From Phycisphaerales bacterium (GTDB lineage Bacteria; Planctomycetota; Phycisphaerae; Sedimentisphaerales; Anaerobacaceae), in contig DQCG01000482.1 in the NCBI GenBank assembly GCA_003533825.1, positions 3,414-19,181 of the forward strand: a stretch of 15,768 bases of DNA, in the 5' to 3' direction. The notes under the pieces are model-generated. The model had not been told where the DNA came from, did no database searches, and saw nothing but the letters and a program-made list of their open reading frames with translations. Below, one piece after another: positions 8,271-14,767 of the stretch (its first letter is position 1; each line of letters starts with the position of its first letter). The position numbers and the translations under genes are program-made.

Positions 8271-8981
8271 CTACGATTCATCAACTTGCCATTGTACATT
8301 CATTCGCCTTACAGGCGATGCTAAATTGTATTCATCAAGCTCCAGCAGTCTCAAAACCTCATCGATGCGTATCGAGCCGGCGGAGCTTATATTGCATTCA
8401 ACGATTATACCTTGATCTTCCAACTTAATCGATTTCAAAAAAGCTCTGACATCAAGGTTTTTGACTTTCGAGGTTTTTATTCCCATCCGCCGCTGGATAT
8501 TGAGATTTTCACTCGCCAACAAACGCGCAATCGTCGCCTTTAACTTCTCATCGATATATTCGGTCCTGACCGGCAGCACGTACGTCGCCGAACAAGGCTG
8601 AAACGATCTGCCCTTTTCGGCGACACTTACTGAAAGCAACTCACAGCCTTCGGGTAGTTGGGCCGAAAGCTCGGCCTTGATTCGCGACTCGTGTTCCTTG
8701 GCTCGTTGCTCGTCCGGAGCGCCGGACCCCTGAAATGGACCACCGGACAGACGAAGATAAAGCAATTCATCGTCCGACTCGACCCCGACAGGCCTCGGCA
8801 GCGGCAAAGACATCTTCGGCCGGGGATTGAAACCCTCGCTGTATTTAACGTTGATACCCGCCCGAACGCAGGCACGCTGAAAAACGCTGAGCATCTCGGC
8901 GTGCGAGAGAAACCTCAGCTTCCCGGCCACCTTGAACTTTATCACGAACGGAATAATCTCGCTCAAAACTGTTATGCACAT
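8271..8981 (-). CDS. DUF2344 / TIGR03936-type radical SAM-linked protein
   Basis: A 236-residue protein of the family known as radical SAM-linked (TIGR03936, DUF2344). The N-terminal signature is clear: IKFKVAGKLRFLSHAEM, then FQRACVRAGINVKYSEGFNP, PKMSLPLPRPVGVESDDE. In many bacteria it is fused to or follows a B12-binding radical SAM protein and precedes RNase G and ribosomal proteins L21 and L27, hinting at a role linked to RNA or ribosomes, but the function is unknown. Here no radical SAM gene is present upstream within the window. The ATG at 8981 has a perfect AAGGAG only two bases away, an unusually short spacing; the conserved core starts around residue 12, so a slightly later start is possible but none with better spacing is a standard codon. 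It is probably the first gene of the operon running to 2511. Confidence 0.85.
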   Translation of the reverse strand: MCITVLSEIIPFVIKFKVAGKLRFLSHAEMLSVFQRACVRAGINVKYSEGFNPRPKMSLPLPRPVGVESDDELLYLRLSGGPFQGSGAPDEQRAKEHESRIKAELSAQLPEGCELLSVSVAEKGRSFQPCSATYVLPVRTEYIDEKLKATIARLLASENLNIQRRMGIKTSKVKNLDVRAFLKSIKLEDQGIIVECNISSAGSIRIDEVLRLLELDEYNLASPVRRMNVQWQVDES

Positions 8982-9015
8982 ATCTCCTTAAAAAACCTTT
9001 ACTTATACCATTTAG

Positions 9016-9043
9016 ATTATGCACCTGTATCCGAAAAAAACAA
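9016..9043 (-). promoter_or_regulatory. candidate promoter of the DUF2344-rng-kdsD-kdsC-lptC operon
   Basis: On the minus strand TTGTTT (9038-9043) and CATAAT (9016-9021) are 16 bases apart, with a TG just before ATAAT. Initiation would fall near 9009, about 28 bases before the ATG at 8981. It is the best match upstream of the operon, but the region is AT-rich and chance matches are likely. Confidence 0.35.
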
Positions 9044-9286
9044 GCATTTTATACCTGATAAGCAGGCAAAGTCGCTTTCAAGCGCATAGTGATTGGCTCA
9101 CAGTTGTTGGTTAAATCGGCCTTTTCGTGTTAATTAAGATGATATTTTCATCAAAAATCAACCAAAACCGCTTGTAGTCGAAAACAAAAACAGGGAATTT
9201 TCAAAAAAATATTCTTTGTCAGGCAAAGACTTACAGCATAAACACCATCTACAATTTTATAGATTTTCGCACCAAATCCGCAGGTA

Positions 9287-9316
9287 GTTGCCCTGGGCAA
9301 CCACACAGGGTTGCCC
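9287..9316. repeat. REP-like palindromic repeat with three alternating arms
   Basis: GTTGCCC (9287-9293), GGGCAACC (9295-9302) and GGTTGCCC (9309-9316) are three copies of one arm in alternating orientation. The second and third form an 8-bp stem with a six-base loop (ACACAG); the first and second form a near-perfect palindrome with a one-base centre. With the adjoining CCTACGG this matches a short dispersed intergenic repeat of the form GTAGGGGCAACCC that I recall from many bacterial genomes. Copy number in this genome cannot be seen here. Confidence 0.6.
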
Positions 9317-9603
9317 CTACGGACTGCCACCCTTTCCACATCAATTCAATTGTGCGGCAGCCTCATCCCGATTGTCGTTATCTGCTTAAGGCATGCCCAA
9401 GGCGGGGATGGGGATGGCTCTTCCCTGGCTAAAAACATGCTTACGACAAAGCCGCAATTAAATACCATGGAGAATTCGCCACGTTAAACTTCAAAAAATA
9501 GTGCCGGCCTCGCCGCCCGCAACGAGCAAGATACGATTCCGTGATTTTTTACTCGTTATACACGCTTTGAGCGATAAGGCATTACACTTGTACACTTTTG
9601 CTT

Positions 9604-9623
9604 TTATACGTATTTATACGTAT
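9604..9623. repeat. tandem 10-mer repeat, TTATACGTAT twice
   Basis: Two perfect adjacent copies of TTATACGTAT, each containing the 8-base palindrome ATACGTAT. Palindromes spaced 10 bases (one helical turn) apart are a typical arrangement for cooperative binding of a dimeric regulator, but the site is about 350 bases from the nearest start codon and could be chance in AT-rich sequence. Confidence 0.4.
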
Positions 9624-9968
9624 TTTTCTTGAATTGTTACTTTTAAAACATTTTTTCCTTGAGAATCACCTTCAAGAGTGTAATTTAAGTCAAGATGCGA
9701 GAATGCAATGTCTTTTCTCCATAAGAACAGCGTTTGTATTGACGGCAGGGAGTTGCCAAGAACCCGGATACAGGTAGCGGGCCAAGGAAAGTAAACAAAG
9801 CGGAATTCTGTGGCGAGATCGGCGAGAGAGTAGTATCTGAACGACGCGGAATTTGCAAAAAAACTGCGCAGTGCAATCGCGAGAAGATGATGATTGTACG
9901 TCATTGTTTAAAACAGATTCACGTATTTTGAAGAAGCGTTAAAACATGATAGAGAAAGGAGAATTATT

Positions 9969-11099
9969 ATGAAAATCGGAAGTCTACAATTCAAGCCGTT
10001 TGCTGCAAAGAAACCACTGATGATTACACCGGACAGTAAATTCCTCACCGTTCAGCAGGTAGCAGCCGCACCGTCTCTGGGTAGGGGATCATTGTCTACA
10101 CTGGACGAGAAACTTCGGATCAAACTCGCTGTGAAACGCTATTCCCTGGAGCCCGACTTCAAGCTTGGTATCATCGGTATGGGCATTTTATCCAGGAATG
10201 AAATCATCAGCGAAATCAAGAAAGCAACCGAATTTGGCAAGCTGGCTACCGAGGTCGAGATGGGGTACTGCGACGAACTCGCCGGTAGCCTCGGAGCAAG
10301 GAAGATCCCCTCCTGGCCAAAGGTGCCGATGAAGCGCATACCGAAATGGCCGTGGTGGAAACCTATTAAGAAGTGCATTCGCCTGCGACTCATAAACCGG
10401 GCCCTATTCTGCGAGAACACTACGGATAACGTGACCACTCCGATCGCCAAATGGCGGATTAAGAATGTTCATCCAAGGTTCGCAGCACGCGGATTCACCG
10501 TTGTGGCTCTGACGGGCATCAACGATACCCGGACATACTTTATCCCCGAGGCCAAAAATGGGCTGACTACCTACATTAGCGGTGTCGGCCACGGCAACTA
10601 CAATCTCTACACGGGTCACTGGCACAACCGCATCCTCGAGGCCTGCAAGTACGATTCCGCCGAAGTGAGGGACAAGGTAATACACTTCCTTAGTTGTCGT
10701 ACCGCTAAAGAACTCGGGCCGGATACGGTCGCCAAGGGTGCGAGGGCCTATGCCGGCTACGACGAGAACTTCCACTTCGTATGGGATGATCCGTCGACGA
10801 CATTTATTAACGAATTCCTGCTGTTCGTTAGAGCGGATGCTACGTTCGACCTGCAGATGGCAGCCGGGGCAACCGCCGGACAGGCGTTTATCGCTACGAG
10901 GCAGGCCTTCGATGCAGCCATTGCCCAGGTGCCCGGCACCGCTGCGGCTTCATGGTTGACTTACGACCGGGACCATCTCAGGCTCCACGGCTCAAAAATG
11001 GCCACGATCAAACCGTACCGTTGGATTAAGATCTGCTTCCCGATCCGGCGTCTTGAAATGGAGACGGCCCTGCTCGGTGCAGGTGAGCTTGAAGAATGA
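9969..11099 (+). CDS. putative caspase-fold (clan CD) cysteine peptidase with novel N-terminal domain
   Basis: A 376-residue, apparently cytosolic protein: no signal peptide or membrane helix. Residues 1-105 form a domain shared with the neighbouring 120-residue protein (see 11667-12029). Residues about 110-140 are a Pro/Trp/Lys-rich linker (SWPKVP, PKWPWWKPIKK). Residues about 170-345 look like a clan CD peptidase: a hydrophobic strand then SGVGHGN with H208 (the HG of the dyad), a second strand VIHFLSC with C243 followed by RTAKELG, then GARAYAGYDENF and a helical region FINEFLLFV and AGQAFIATRQAF, the order seen in caspase, gingipain and CHAT families. Assignment rests on motif order, not a search, and acidic P1-type specificity residues cannot be read. 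The start is fixed by AAAGGAG (9955-9961), seven bases before the ATG. It opens a plus-strand island between two minus-strand operons. A non-proteolytic role is possible. Confidence 0.6.
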   Translation: MKIGSLQFKPFAAKKPLMITPDSKFLTVQQVAAAPSLGRGSLSTLDEKLRIKLAVKRYSLEPDFKLGIIGMGILSRNEIISEIKKATEFGKLATEVEMGYCDELAGSLGARKIPSWPKVPMKRIPKWPWWKPIKKCIRLRLINRALFCENTTDNVTTPIAKWRIKNVHPRFAARGFTVVALTGINDTRTYFIPEAKNGLTTYISGVGHGNYNLYTGHWHNRILEACKYDSAEVRDKVIHFLSCRTAKELGPDTVAKGARAYAGYDENFHFVWDDPSTTFINEFLLFVRADATFDLQMAAGATAGQAFIATRQAFDAAIAQVPGTAAASWLTYDRDHLRLHGSKMATIKPYRWIKICFPIRRLEMETALLGAGELEE

Positions 11100-11146
11100 C
11101 CTACTTTTGAGAACCTCAGTCTGATCAATTATTCGAGATAAAGACA

Positions 11147-11180
11147 TTTGGGGCCGCCTACCCAGATGGGCGGCCCCAAG
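11147..11180 (+). terminator. strong GC hairpin after the peptidase gene, terminator without a T-run
   Basis: GGGGCCGCC (11150-11158) pairs perfectly with GGCGGCCCC (11169-11177) around a ten-base loop, and two or three flanking T-A or T-G pairs extend the stem to about 12. It lies 48 bases past the stop codon, the usual place for a terminator. No T-run follows on either strand, so it may act as a pause, an mRNA 3' end stabiliser, or a factor-assisted terminator. Confidence 0.5.
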
Positions 11181-11299
11181 CCCCTCAACGGCAAAGTCTT
11201 TACTAAGAGCATCAGATATGAAAGTAGCAAGCTCCAAATATGGGTATGCTTAAAACTGAAAAATCCGACTAAAGGTTGCAGGCAACAAGCTGCTCCTTG

Positions 11300-11509
11300 A
11301 TGTCGCGGCGCGATGTTGTTGAGGCGATTTTGTGCAACGAGATATTCGGCGCCATCACCATTGAGGCCGACTATTCTCACCTTCGTGAACTTCTCGCGCA
11401 GATCAAGGAGACCGGAAAGAAAAGGTCTTTGAGTATTCTTACGACCTTGAATTCAGCAATAACCGGGGCTCTAAATTCTCTCTTGTATAATGCCAAAATA
11501 AACGTATAA
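11300..11509 (+). pseudogene. broken copy of the peptidase N-terminal domain
   Basis: The frame from the ATG at 11300 gives 69 residues starting MSRRDVVEAILCNEIFG and continuing AITIEADYSHLRELLAQIK. This aligns without gaps to residues 75-109 of the upstream peptidase-like protein (SRNEIISEIKKATEFG) and to the same positions of the 120-residue protein downstream. Shared columns include the S-R pair, the paired aliphatic residues, FG, T, E, A-D and L. The first 74 or so residues of the domain are absent: only about 85 bases lie between the nearest upstream ATG (11218) and the motif, they contain stops in this frame, and no ribosome site precedes 11300 (the frame is open back to a TTG at 11276). 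The last 30 residues (SLSILTTLNSAITGALNSLL) are unlike the other copies. Probably a decayed paralogue, less likely a short expressed one. Confidence 0.5.
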
Positions 11510-11510
11510 T
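11483..11510 (+). promoter_or_regulatory. candidate promoter for the 120-residue gene
   Basis: TTGTAT (11483-11488) and a perfect TATAAT (11505-11510) are 16 bases apart. A second TATAAT occurs at 11486-11491 but lacks a -35. Initiation near 11517 would leave a leader of about 150 bases before the ATG at 11667. If used, the small gene is transcribed separately from the peptidase gene. Confidence 0.35.
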
Positions 11511-11653
11511 CAACCAGACGGCCATAATAGTTACTATGTGTGTCTTACCTGTGCCCAGAGGTGTTTCTATTTTTACAGGCCATGCAGCAAATACTACTGC
11601 CGAACGCACACATATACGGCCGGGTGTGGATATCGTGTAAGGTGCAAAAGAAT

Positions 11654-11658
11654 GGAGG
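11654..11658 (+). promoter_or_regulatory. ribosome binding site that fixes the start at 11667
   Basis: GGAGG lies eight bases before the ATG at 11667. The frame is open further upstream to a GTG at 11538, which would add 43 residues rich in Cys, Tyr and Arg that have no counterpart in the homologous N-terminus of the peptidase-like protein. The ribosome site and the homology both support 11667. Confidence 0.7.
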
Positions 11659-11666
11659 AACACATA

Positions 11667-12029
11667 ATGACCTTATTGCCTAAAATCAAGGGATTGGCTC
11701 GAAAAAAACCCGTGTGCTACGATCCTAAGAAAGATCGCTTTATCACTCTTGACGATCTCGATGCTAACAAGGCTCAGATTGTTCCACTGGATATTCTTAC
11801 CGATGAGCAACTCAAACGACTGGTTATCGAGCGAAACCGGGTAGGCGAGGATTACAAGCTTGAGACCAACTGGAAGGAGCCGGCAAAATCCCCGAACGAC
11901 ATCATCAAACAAATCGAAGACGATACCGAATTAGGCCGCGTAACTGTTGAGGCAGATATCAACTATTTGCGTAACCGTCTGCTAATAGATATTGAAGTTG
12001 AATTGGCGAAATCTCGACGTGAACGTTAA
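11667..12029 (+). CDS. stand-alone copy of the peptidase-associated N-terminal domain
   Basis: A 120-residue soluble, highly charged protein of no family I can name. It is homologous along its length to residues 1-105 of the peptidase-like protein encoded at 9969-11099. Corresponding segments include ARKKPVCYDP with AAKKPLMITP, RFITLDDL with KFLTVQQV, LTDEQLKRLV with TLDEKLRIKL, EDYKLE with PDFKLG, and SPNDIIKQIEDDTELG with SRNEIISEIKKATEFG. In the last block residues 75-100 of both proteins line up with no offset; S75, N77, I79, I80, I83, T87, E88, G90, E95 and Y100 are identical. Instead of linker and peptidase it ends in a short basic tail (ELAKSRRER). This is the layout of an adaptor, a free pro-domain-type inhibitor, or a substrate recruited through a common domain; which one is unknown. 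It converges on ptsI with a 50-base gap. Confidence 0.7.
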   Translation: MTLLPKIKGLARKKPVCYDPKKDRFITLDDLDANKAQIVPLDILTDEQLKRLVIERNRVGEDYKLETNWKEPAKSPNDIIKQIEDDTELGRVTVEADINYLRNRLLIDIEVELAKSRRER

Positions 12030-12079
12030 ACCGGTTCTGAGAAGCCTTGAACTGATTAGCACAACTCACGAATGATCGG

Positions 12080-13819
12080 CTAAAATGCTTCGGGGAGGAT
12101 TTTTCTTGCGGCGTCTCTCAGGTAGGCGGAGATTTGCCTTTCAGAGTCCATGCCGAGGACTTTTCTGGCTACGTTGTTACAATATTCCATCGTTACCGAG
12201 CGAATAATCTGCTTTATCTCCGGAATCATCGGCGATGTAATCGAAATCGTCCTGACCCCCATGCCCATCAGCAGCATGATATACTCCGGCTCGGAAGCCA
12301 TCTCGCCGCACACGCTCAGGTCGATCTGTGCCTTGTGCGCATCCTGAATGACGGTTCTGATGAGCCGAAGCACCGCCGGGTCAACTGTCGAATACAACAT
12401 CGAGACCAGCTCGTTGCCCCTGTCCACGGCCAGGGTATATTGCGTCAGGTCGTTCGTGCCGATACTGAAGAAATCGACATCCCTGGCAAGCGAATGAGCG
12501 GTCAAAGCCGCCGACGGCGTCTCGACCATTATGCCTACCTGCATATCCCTGTTGTACGGGATGGATTCCTCATCGAGGTCTTCCATCACATCGTGTAGAA
12601 TCATCTTCGCCTGCATCAGCTCGTGGCGATTCGTAATCAGTGGGAACATAATCTTGACATCGCCGAGAACCGACACTCGCAAAATCGCCCGCAACTGCCT
12701 CTTGAACAGCATAAGGTTCTGCAGGCAAAACCTGATAGACCGCAGCCCCAGAAACGGGTTTGGCTCAGGAGCGAAACGCTTGCGCTGCGTGTATTTGTCG
12801 GCGCCGAGGTCCAGCGTTCTTATGACGACGGGCTTGTCGGCGAAGACGCGAACGGTTTCGGCGTAAGCCTCATAATGGTCCTGCTCGGTGGGCTCGGTTT
12901 GTGTATTAAGATACAGAAACTCGGTGCGGTACAGGCCGATACCGGCGCCTCCTTTTTCCAGGACGACCTCGGCCTCATTAGGAAACTCGATATTTCCGAG
13001 CAGTGTGATTTCGACGCCGTCACGCGTCACGGCGGGCTTTTGTCTTATTGCATCGAGTCTGTGCTCAAGCTCTGTAAATTCCTTCGAATACTCCTCGTAC
13101 TGCCGAATCGTTTGCTCATCCGGATTGACGATGACGATGGCGCGATTGCCGTCGACAATAACGAGGTCTCCGACGCTGGTGCACTCTGTGAGGTCTTCCA
13201 GCGCAACGACCGCCGGGATGCCCAATGAGCGGGCCACGATAGCGGCATGACTGGTTCGGCCACCCGCATCGCTGGCGATGCCCTTGACGAATTTCCTGTC
13301 GAAGCCGGCGGTCCGAGTAGGGCTCAACTCCCGGGCGACAATCACGACCTCGTTTTTCAGATGCTCGACGTTCTCGCGTTTCCTGCCGAGCAACTGCGTG
13401 AGCAGACGCCTTTCAATGTCGTAAATATCCGCCGCCCTCTCGCTGATATAAGCGTCCTTGACTTTGGTAAAATGCGAAGCAATTTCACGGAGGACCGTAG
13501 AGACGGCGTACTCGGCCGTAACCAAATCCGAGTGAATCATATCCGTGATCTTCTTTCGCAGGCTTCTGTCGTGCAGAAAACGCAAATGCACGGCAAAAAT
13601 ATCCTTGATCTTGCCGCCCTCGGGCTTGTCCGTTGCCGACTCGAACCGGGTCAATTCTCCGATCGCATCCTTGAAGGCATTTCTCGCACGTTGAATCTCA
13701 ATCATCCGCTGAGAGGGCTTTATCTGACGGCGGGGAATGCGATAATCCTCGGAGTCAATTATCAGCGACCTGGCGATTGAAATGCCCGGCGAAACAGCTA
13801 TGCCCTTTTTGATTTCCAT
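12080..13819 (-). CDS. ptsI: phosphoenolpyruvate-protein phosphotransferase (PTS enzyme I)
   Basis: A full-length enzyme I, 579 residues. It takes phosphate from PEP onto its own histidine and passes it to HPr. The N-terminal helical and phosphohistidine domains (about 1-230) include SDAGGRTSHAAIVARSLGIP with the active H191. The C-terminal PEP-binding barrel (about 260-560) has GLYRTEFLY with R298, IRTLDLGADK with R335, METP-type sequence VETPSA with E432, SIGTNDLTQY, and SVCGEMAS with the proton-donating C504. All key residues are intact. It is the last gene of the hpf-ptsN-ptsH-ptsI run, 37 bases after ptsH; its ribosome site (AAGAGA) is weak, suggesting translational dependence on the upstream genes. 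No EIIB or EIIC is in the window, so the role is probably regulatory or serves transporters encoded elsewhere. Confidence 0.95.
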   Translation of the reverse strand: MEIKKGIAVSPGISIARSLIIDSEDYRIPRRQIKPSQRMIEIQRARNAFKDAIGELTRFESATDKPEGGKIKDIFAVHLRFLHDRSLRKKITDMIHSDLVTAEYAVSTVLREIASHFTKVKDAYISERAADIYDIERRLLTQLLGRKRENVEHLKNEVVIVARELSPTRTAGFDRKFVKGIASDAGGRTSHAAIVARSLGIPAVVALEDLTECTSVGDLVIVDGNRAIVIVNPDEQTIRQYEEYSKEFTELEHRLDAIRQKPAVTRDGVEITLLGNIEFPNEAEVVLEKGGAGIGLYRTEFLYLNTQTEPTEQDHYEAYAETVRVFADKPVVIRTLDLGADKYTQRKRFAPEPNPFLGLRSIRFCLQNLMLFKRQLRAILRVSVLGDVKIMFPLITNRHELMQAKMILHDVMEDLDEESIPYNRDMQVGIMVETPSAALTAHSLARDVDFFSIGTNDLTQYTLAVDRGNELVSMLYSTVDPAVLRLIRTVIQDAHKAQIDLSVCGEMASEPEYIMLLMGMGVRTISITSPMIPEIKQIIRSVTMEYCNNVARKVLGMDSERQISAYLRDAARKILPEAF

Positions 13820-13856
13820 AGTGCGATTCTCTTATTCCGCATATATCCGCTGTCTG

Positions 13857-14171
13857 TTACTTCTTCGGTGTCGGCTCATCGAAATGCTTCTCTTCCACCA
13901 ATTCTCGCAAAGCATCTATTGCTTGTCGGGCATCCGGACCTTTAGCTTTTATTCTTAGTTTCGTCCCACAAGTAGCGGCGAGCATACTAATATTCATAAT
14001 ACTCTTGCCATCGACATTGGTTTCGCCGTTGCTGACGTTAATTTCACTATCAAACCGGTTCGCAATATCTACAAACTGCATGGCAGGGCGCATATGAAGC
14101 CCCTCGGCGTTTTTTATCTCAAGCTCAGCCTCATACTCCTCGTTTTCCAATGTATCTTCTTCTGCCTGCAT
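13857..14171 (-). CDS. ptsH: phosphocarrier protein HPr
   Basis: HPr-family phosphocarrier between enzyme I and EIIA. From the ATG at 14171 it is 104 residues, about 15 longer than typical, with a short acidic N-terminal extension. The active histidine is H26 in AEGLHMRPA, and VDGKSIMNISMLAA carries S57, equivalent to the Ser46 that HPr kinase phosphorylates in Gram-positive and many other bacteria; this makes HPrK control possible, though no hprK is in the window. A GTG at 14210 would add 13 residues and start six bases after the ptsN stop. Neither start has a good ribosome site (GGAG lies 16 bases before the ATG), so the start is uncertain and coupling to ptsN translation is likely. Confidence 0.9.
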   Translation of the reverse strand: MQAEEDTLENEEYEAELEIKNAEGLHMRPAMQFVDIANRFDSEINVSNGETNVDGKSIMNISMLAATCGTKLRIKAKGPDARQAIDALRELVEEKHFDEPTPKK

Positions 14172-14216
14172 CTCTGCGATTCCGTTTCTCCAACCGACAC
14201 CAATCAACACACGTAA

Positions 14217-14690
14217 CTACAAAGATGGATCTTCATCGGCCTCAGTGAGAAGCTCTTCAACCTGCTTGGCACTACGGCACTGCCTGAGAAATTTGCGGAA
14301 CCGCTCCTGTTGCAAATGCTTGAAAATACTCTCCATCGCCTGTAAATGTTCGTCAGGGTCATCCGCAGGGCTGATCAAAAGTATTACCGAATAAACCGGC
14401 TGTTTGTCGAGAGCGAAAAAATCAATCCCGGTACTGCTCTGCCCAATCGAAGCAATTACGCTTTTTACGGCTTTATGCTTTATATGGGGCACAGCAACGC
14501 CTTTGCCCAGCCCTGTGCTGGCTTCGTTTTCCCTTTTTATTACCTCCTTGGTAATCTCACGACATTTGCCTTCTTCGAGCTTACCGGCTTTATCAAGCGA
14601 CGAAACAAGCTGCGTTATTACATCGTCCCGGCCGTTGGCCTGCAAATCCGTAATTGTTGCCTCAAAACAGACAAAATCCCTAAATTTCAT
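14217..14690 (-). CDS. ptsN: PTS EIIA domain protein, PtsN (EIIA-Ntr) / fructose type
   Basis: A single-domain EIIA of 157 residues. The phosphorylation motif GLGKGVAVPHIKH contains H69, the conserved histidine of the fructose/mannitol/Ntr EIIA family, and LLISPADDPDEHLQAM matches the region following it. The protein is soluble. In E. coli PtsN takes phosphate from NPr and regulates potassium transport and nitrogen- or envelope-related processes; location directly after hpf, exactly as in E. coli, favours this regulatory version over a sugar transporter component. The start ATG at 14690 has only a weak GGGTAG upstream. The downstream ptsH begins within 45 bases or less. Confidence 0.87.
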   Translation of the reverse strand: MKFRDFVCFEATITDLQANGRDDVITQLVSSLDKAGKLEEGKCREITKEVIKRENEASTGLGKGVAVPHIKHKAVKSVIASIGQSSTGIDFFALDKQPVYSVILLISPADDPDEHLQAMESIFKHLQQERFRKFLRQCRSAKQVEELLTEADEDPSL

Positions 14691-14767
14691 GTTATCTACC
14701 CAGTATCATCCTTAACTGTTTACCCGGCCAAACCAAAAAAATAAAGCCGCATACCATAAAACACAAC

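Larger units (their letters stand above)
9044..9968. other. 0.9 kb gap without a convincing gene
   Basis: This stretch separates the start of the minus-strand LPS/RNase operon from the plus-strand peptidase island. Short open frames exist on both strands (for example minus 9614-9904, 96 codons) but none has a ribosome site or a recognisable protein pattern, and overlapping frames on opposite strands are open over the same bases, as expected by chance. It contains a REP-like palindrome (9287-9316), a tandem 10-mer (9604-9623), and a loose stem pairing AACGAG near 9519 with CTCGTT near 9551. The AT content is higher than in the flanking genes. It may be the degraded edge of an insertion. Confidence 0.5.

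Noticed and set aside
9151..9339. Minus-strand 62-codon frame containing GNPVWLPRATTCG
   Set aside because: It is the translation of the REP-like palindrome at 9287-9316 and its flanks; frames of this kind arise wherever such repeats occur.
9346..9468. Minus-strand 40-codon frame starting MVFNCGFVVSMF
   Set aside because: Short, no ribosome site and no family pattern; it lies in the gene-free border next to a repeat.
9614..9904. Minus-strand 96-codon frame with a plausible amino-acid composition (ends LKVTIQEKYV)
   Set aside because: No Shine-Dalgarno, no recognisable family, and the plus strand is open over much of the same interval. Could be a small real gene, but not supported enough to list.
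9969..11099. Possible reading of the peptidase-like protein as secreted or as a known gingipain or legumain
   Set aside because: No signal peptide or sorting tail is present, and only the general clan CD motif order is visible; naming a specific family would go beyond the evidence.
11439..11663. Minus-strand 74-codon frame containing PLGTGKTH, which looks like a nucleotide-binding P-loop
   Set aside because: No ribosome site, no strand-helix context of a P-loop NTPase on either side, and it overlaps the leader and promoter of the plus-strand 120-residue gene. Probably chance.
11538..11666. 43-codon N-terminal extension of the 120-residue protein from a GTG at 11538
   Set aside because: The Cys/Tyr-rich extension has no counterpart in the homologous peptidase N-terminus, while GGAGG stands eight bases before the ATG at 11667.
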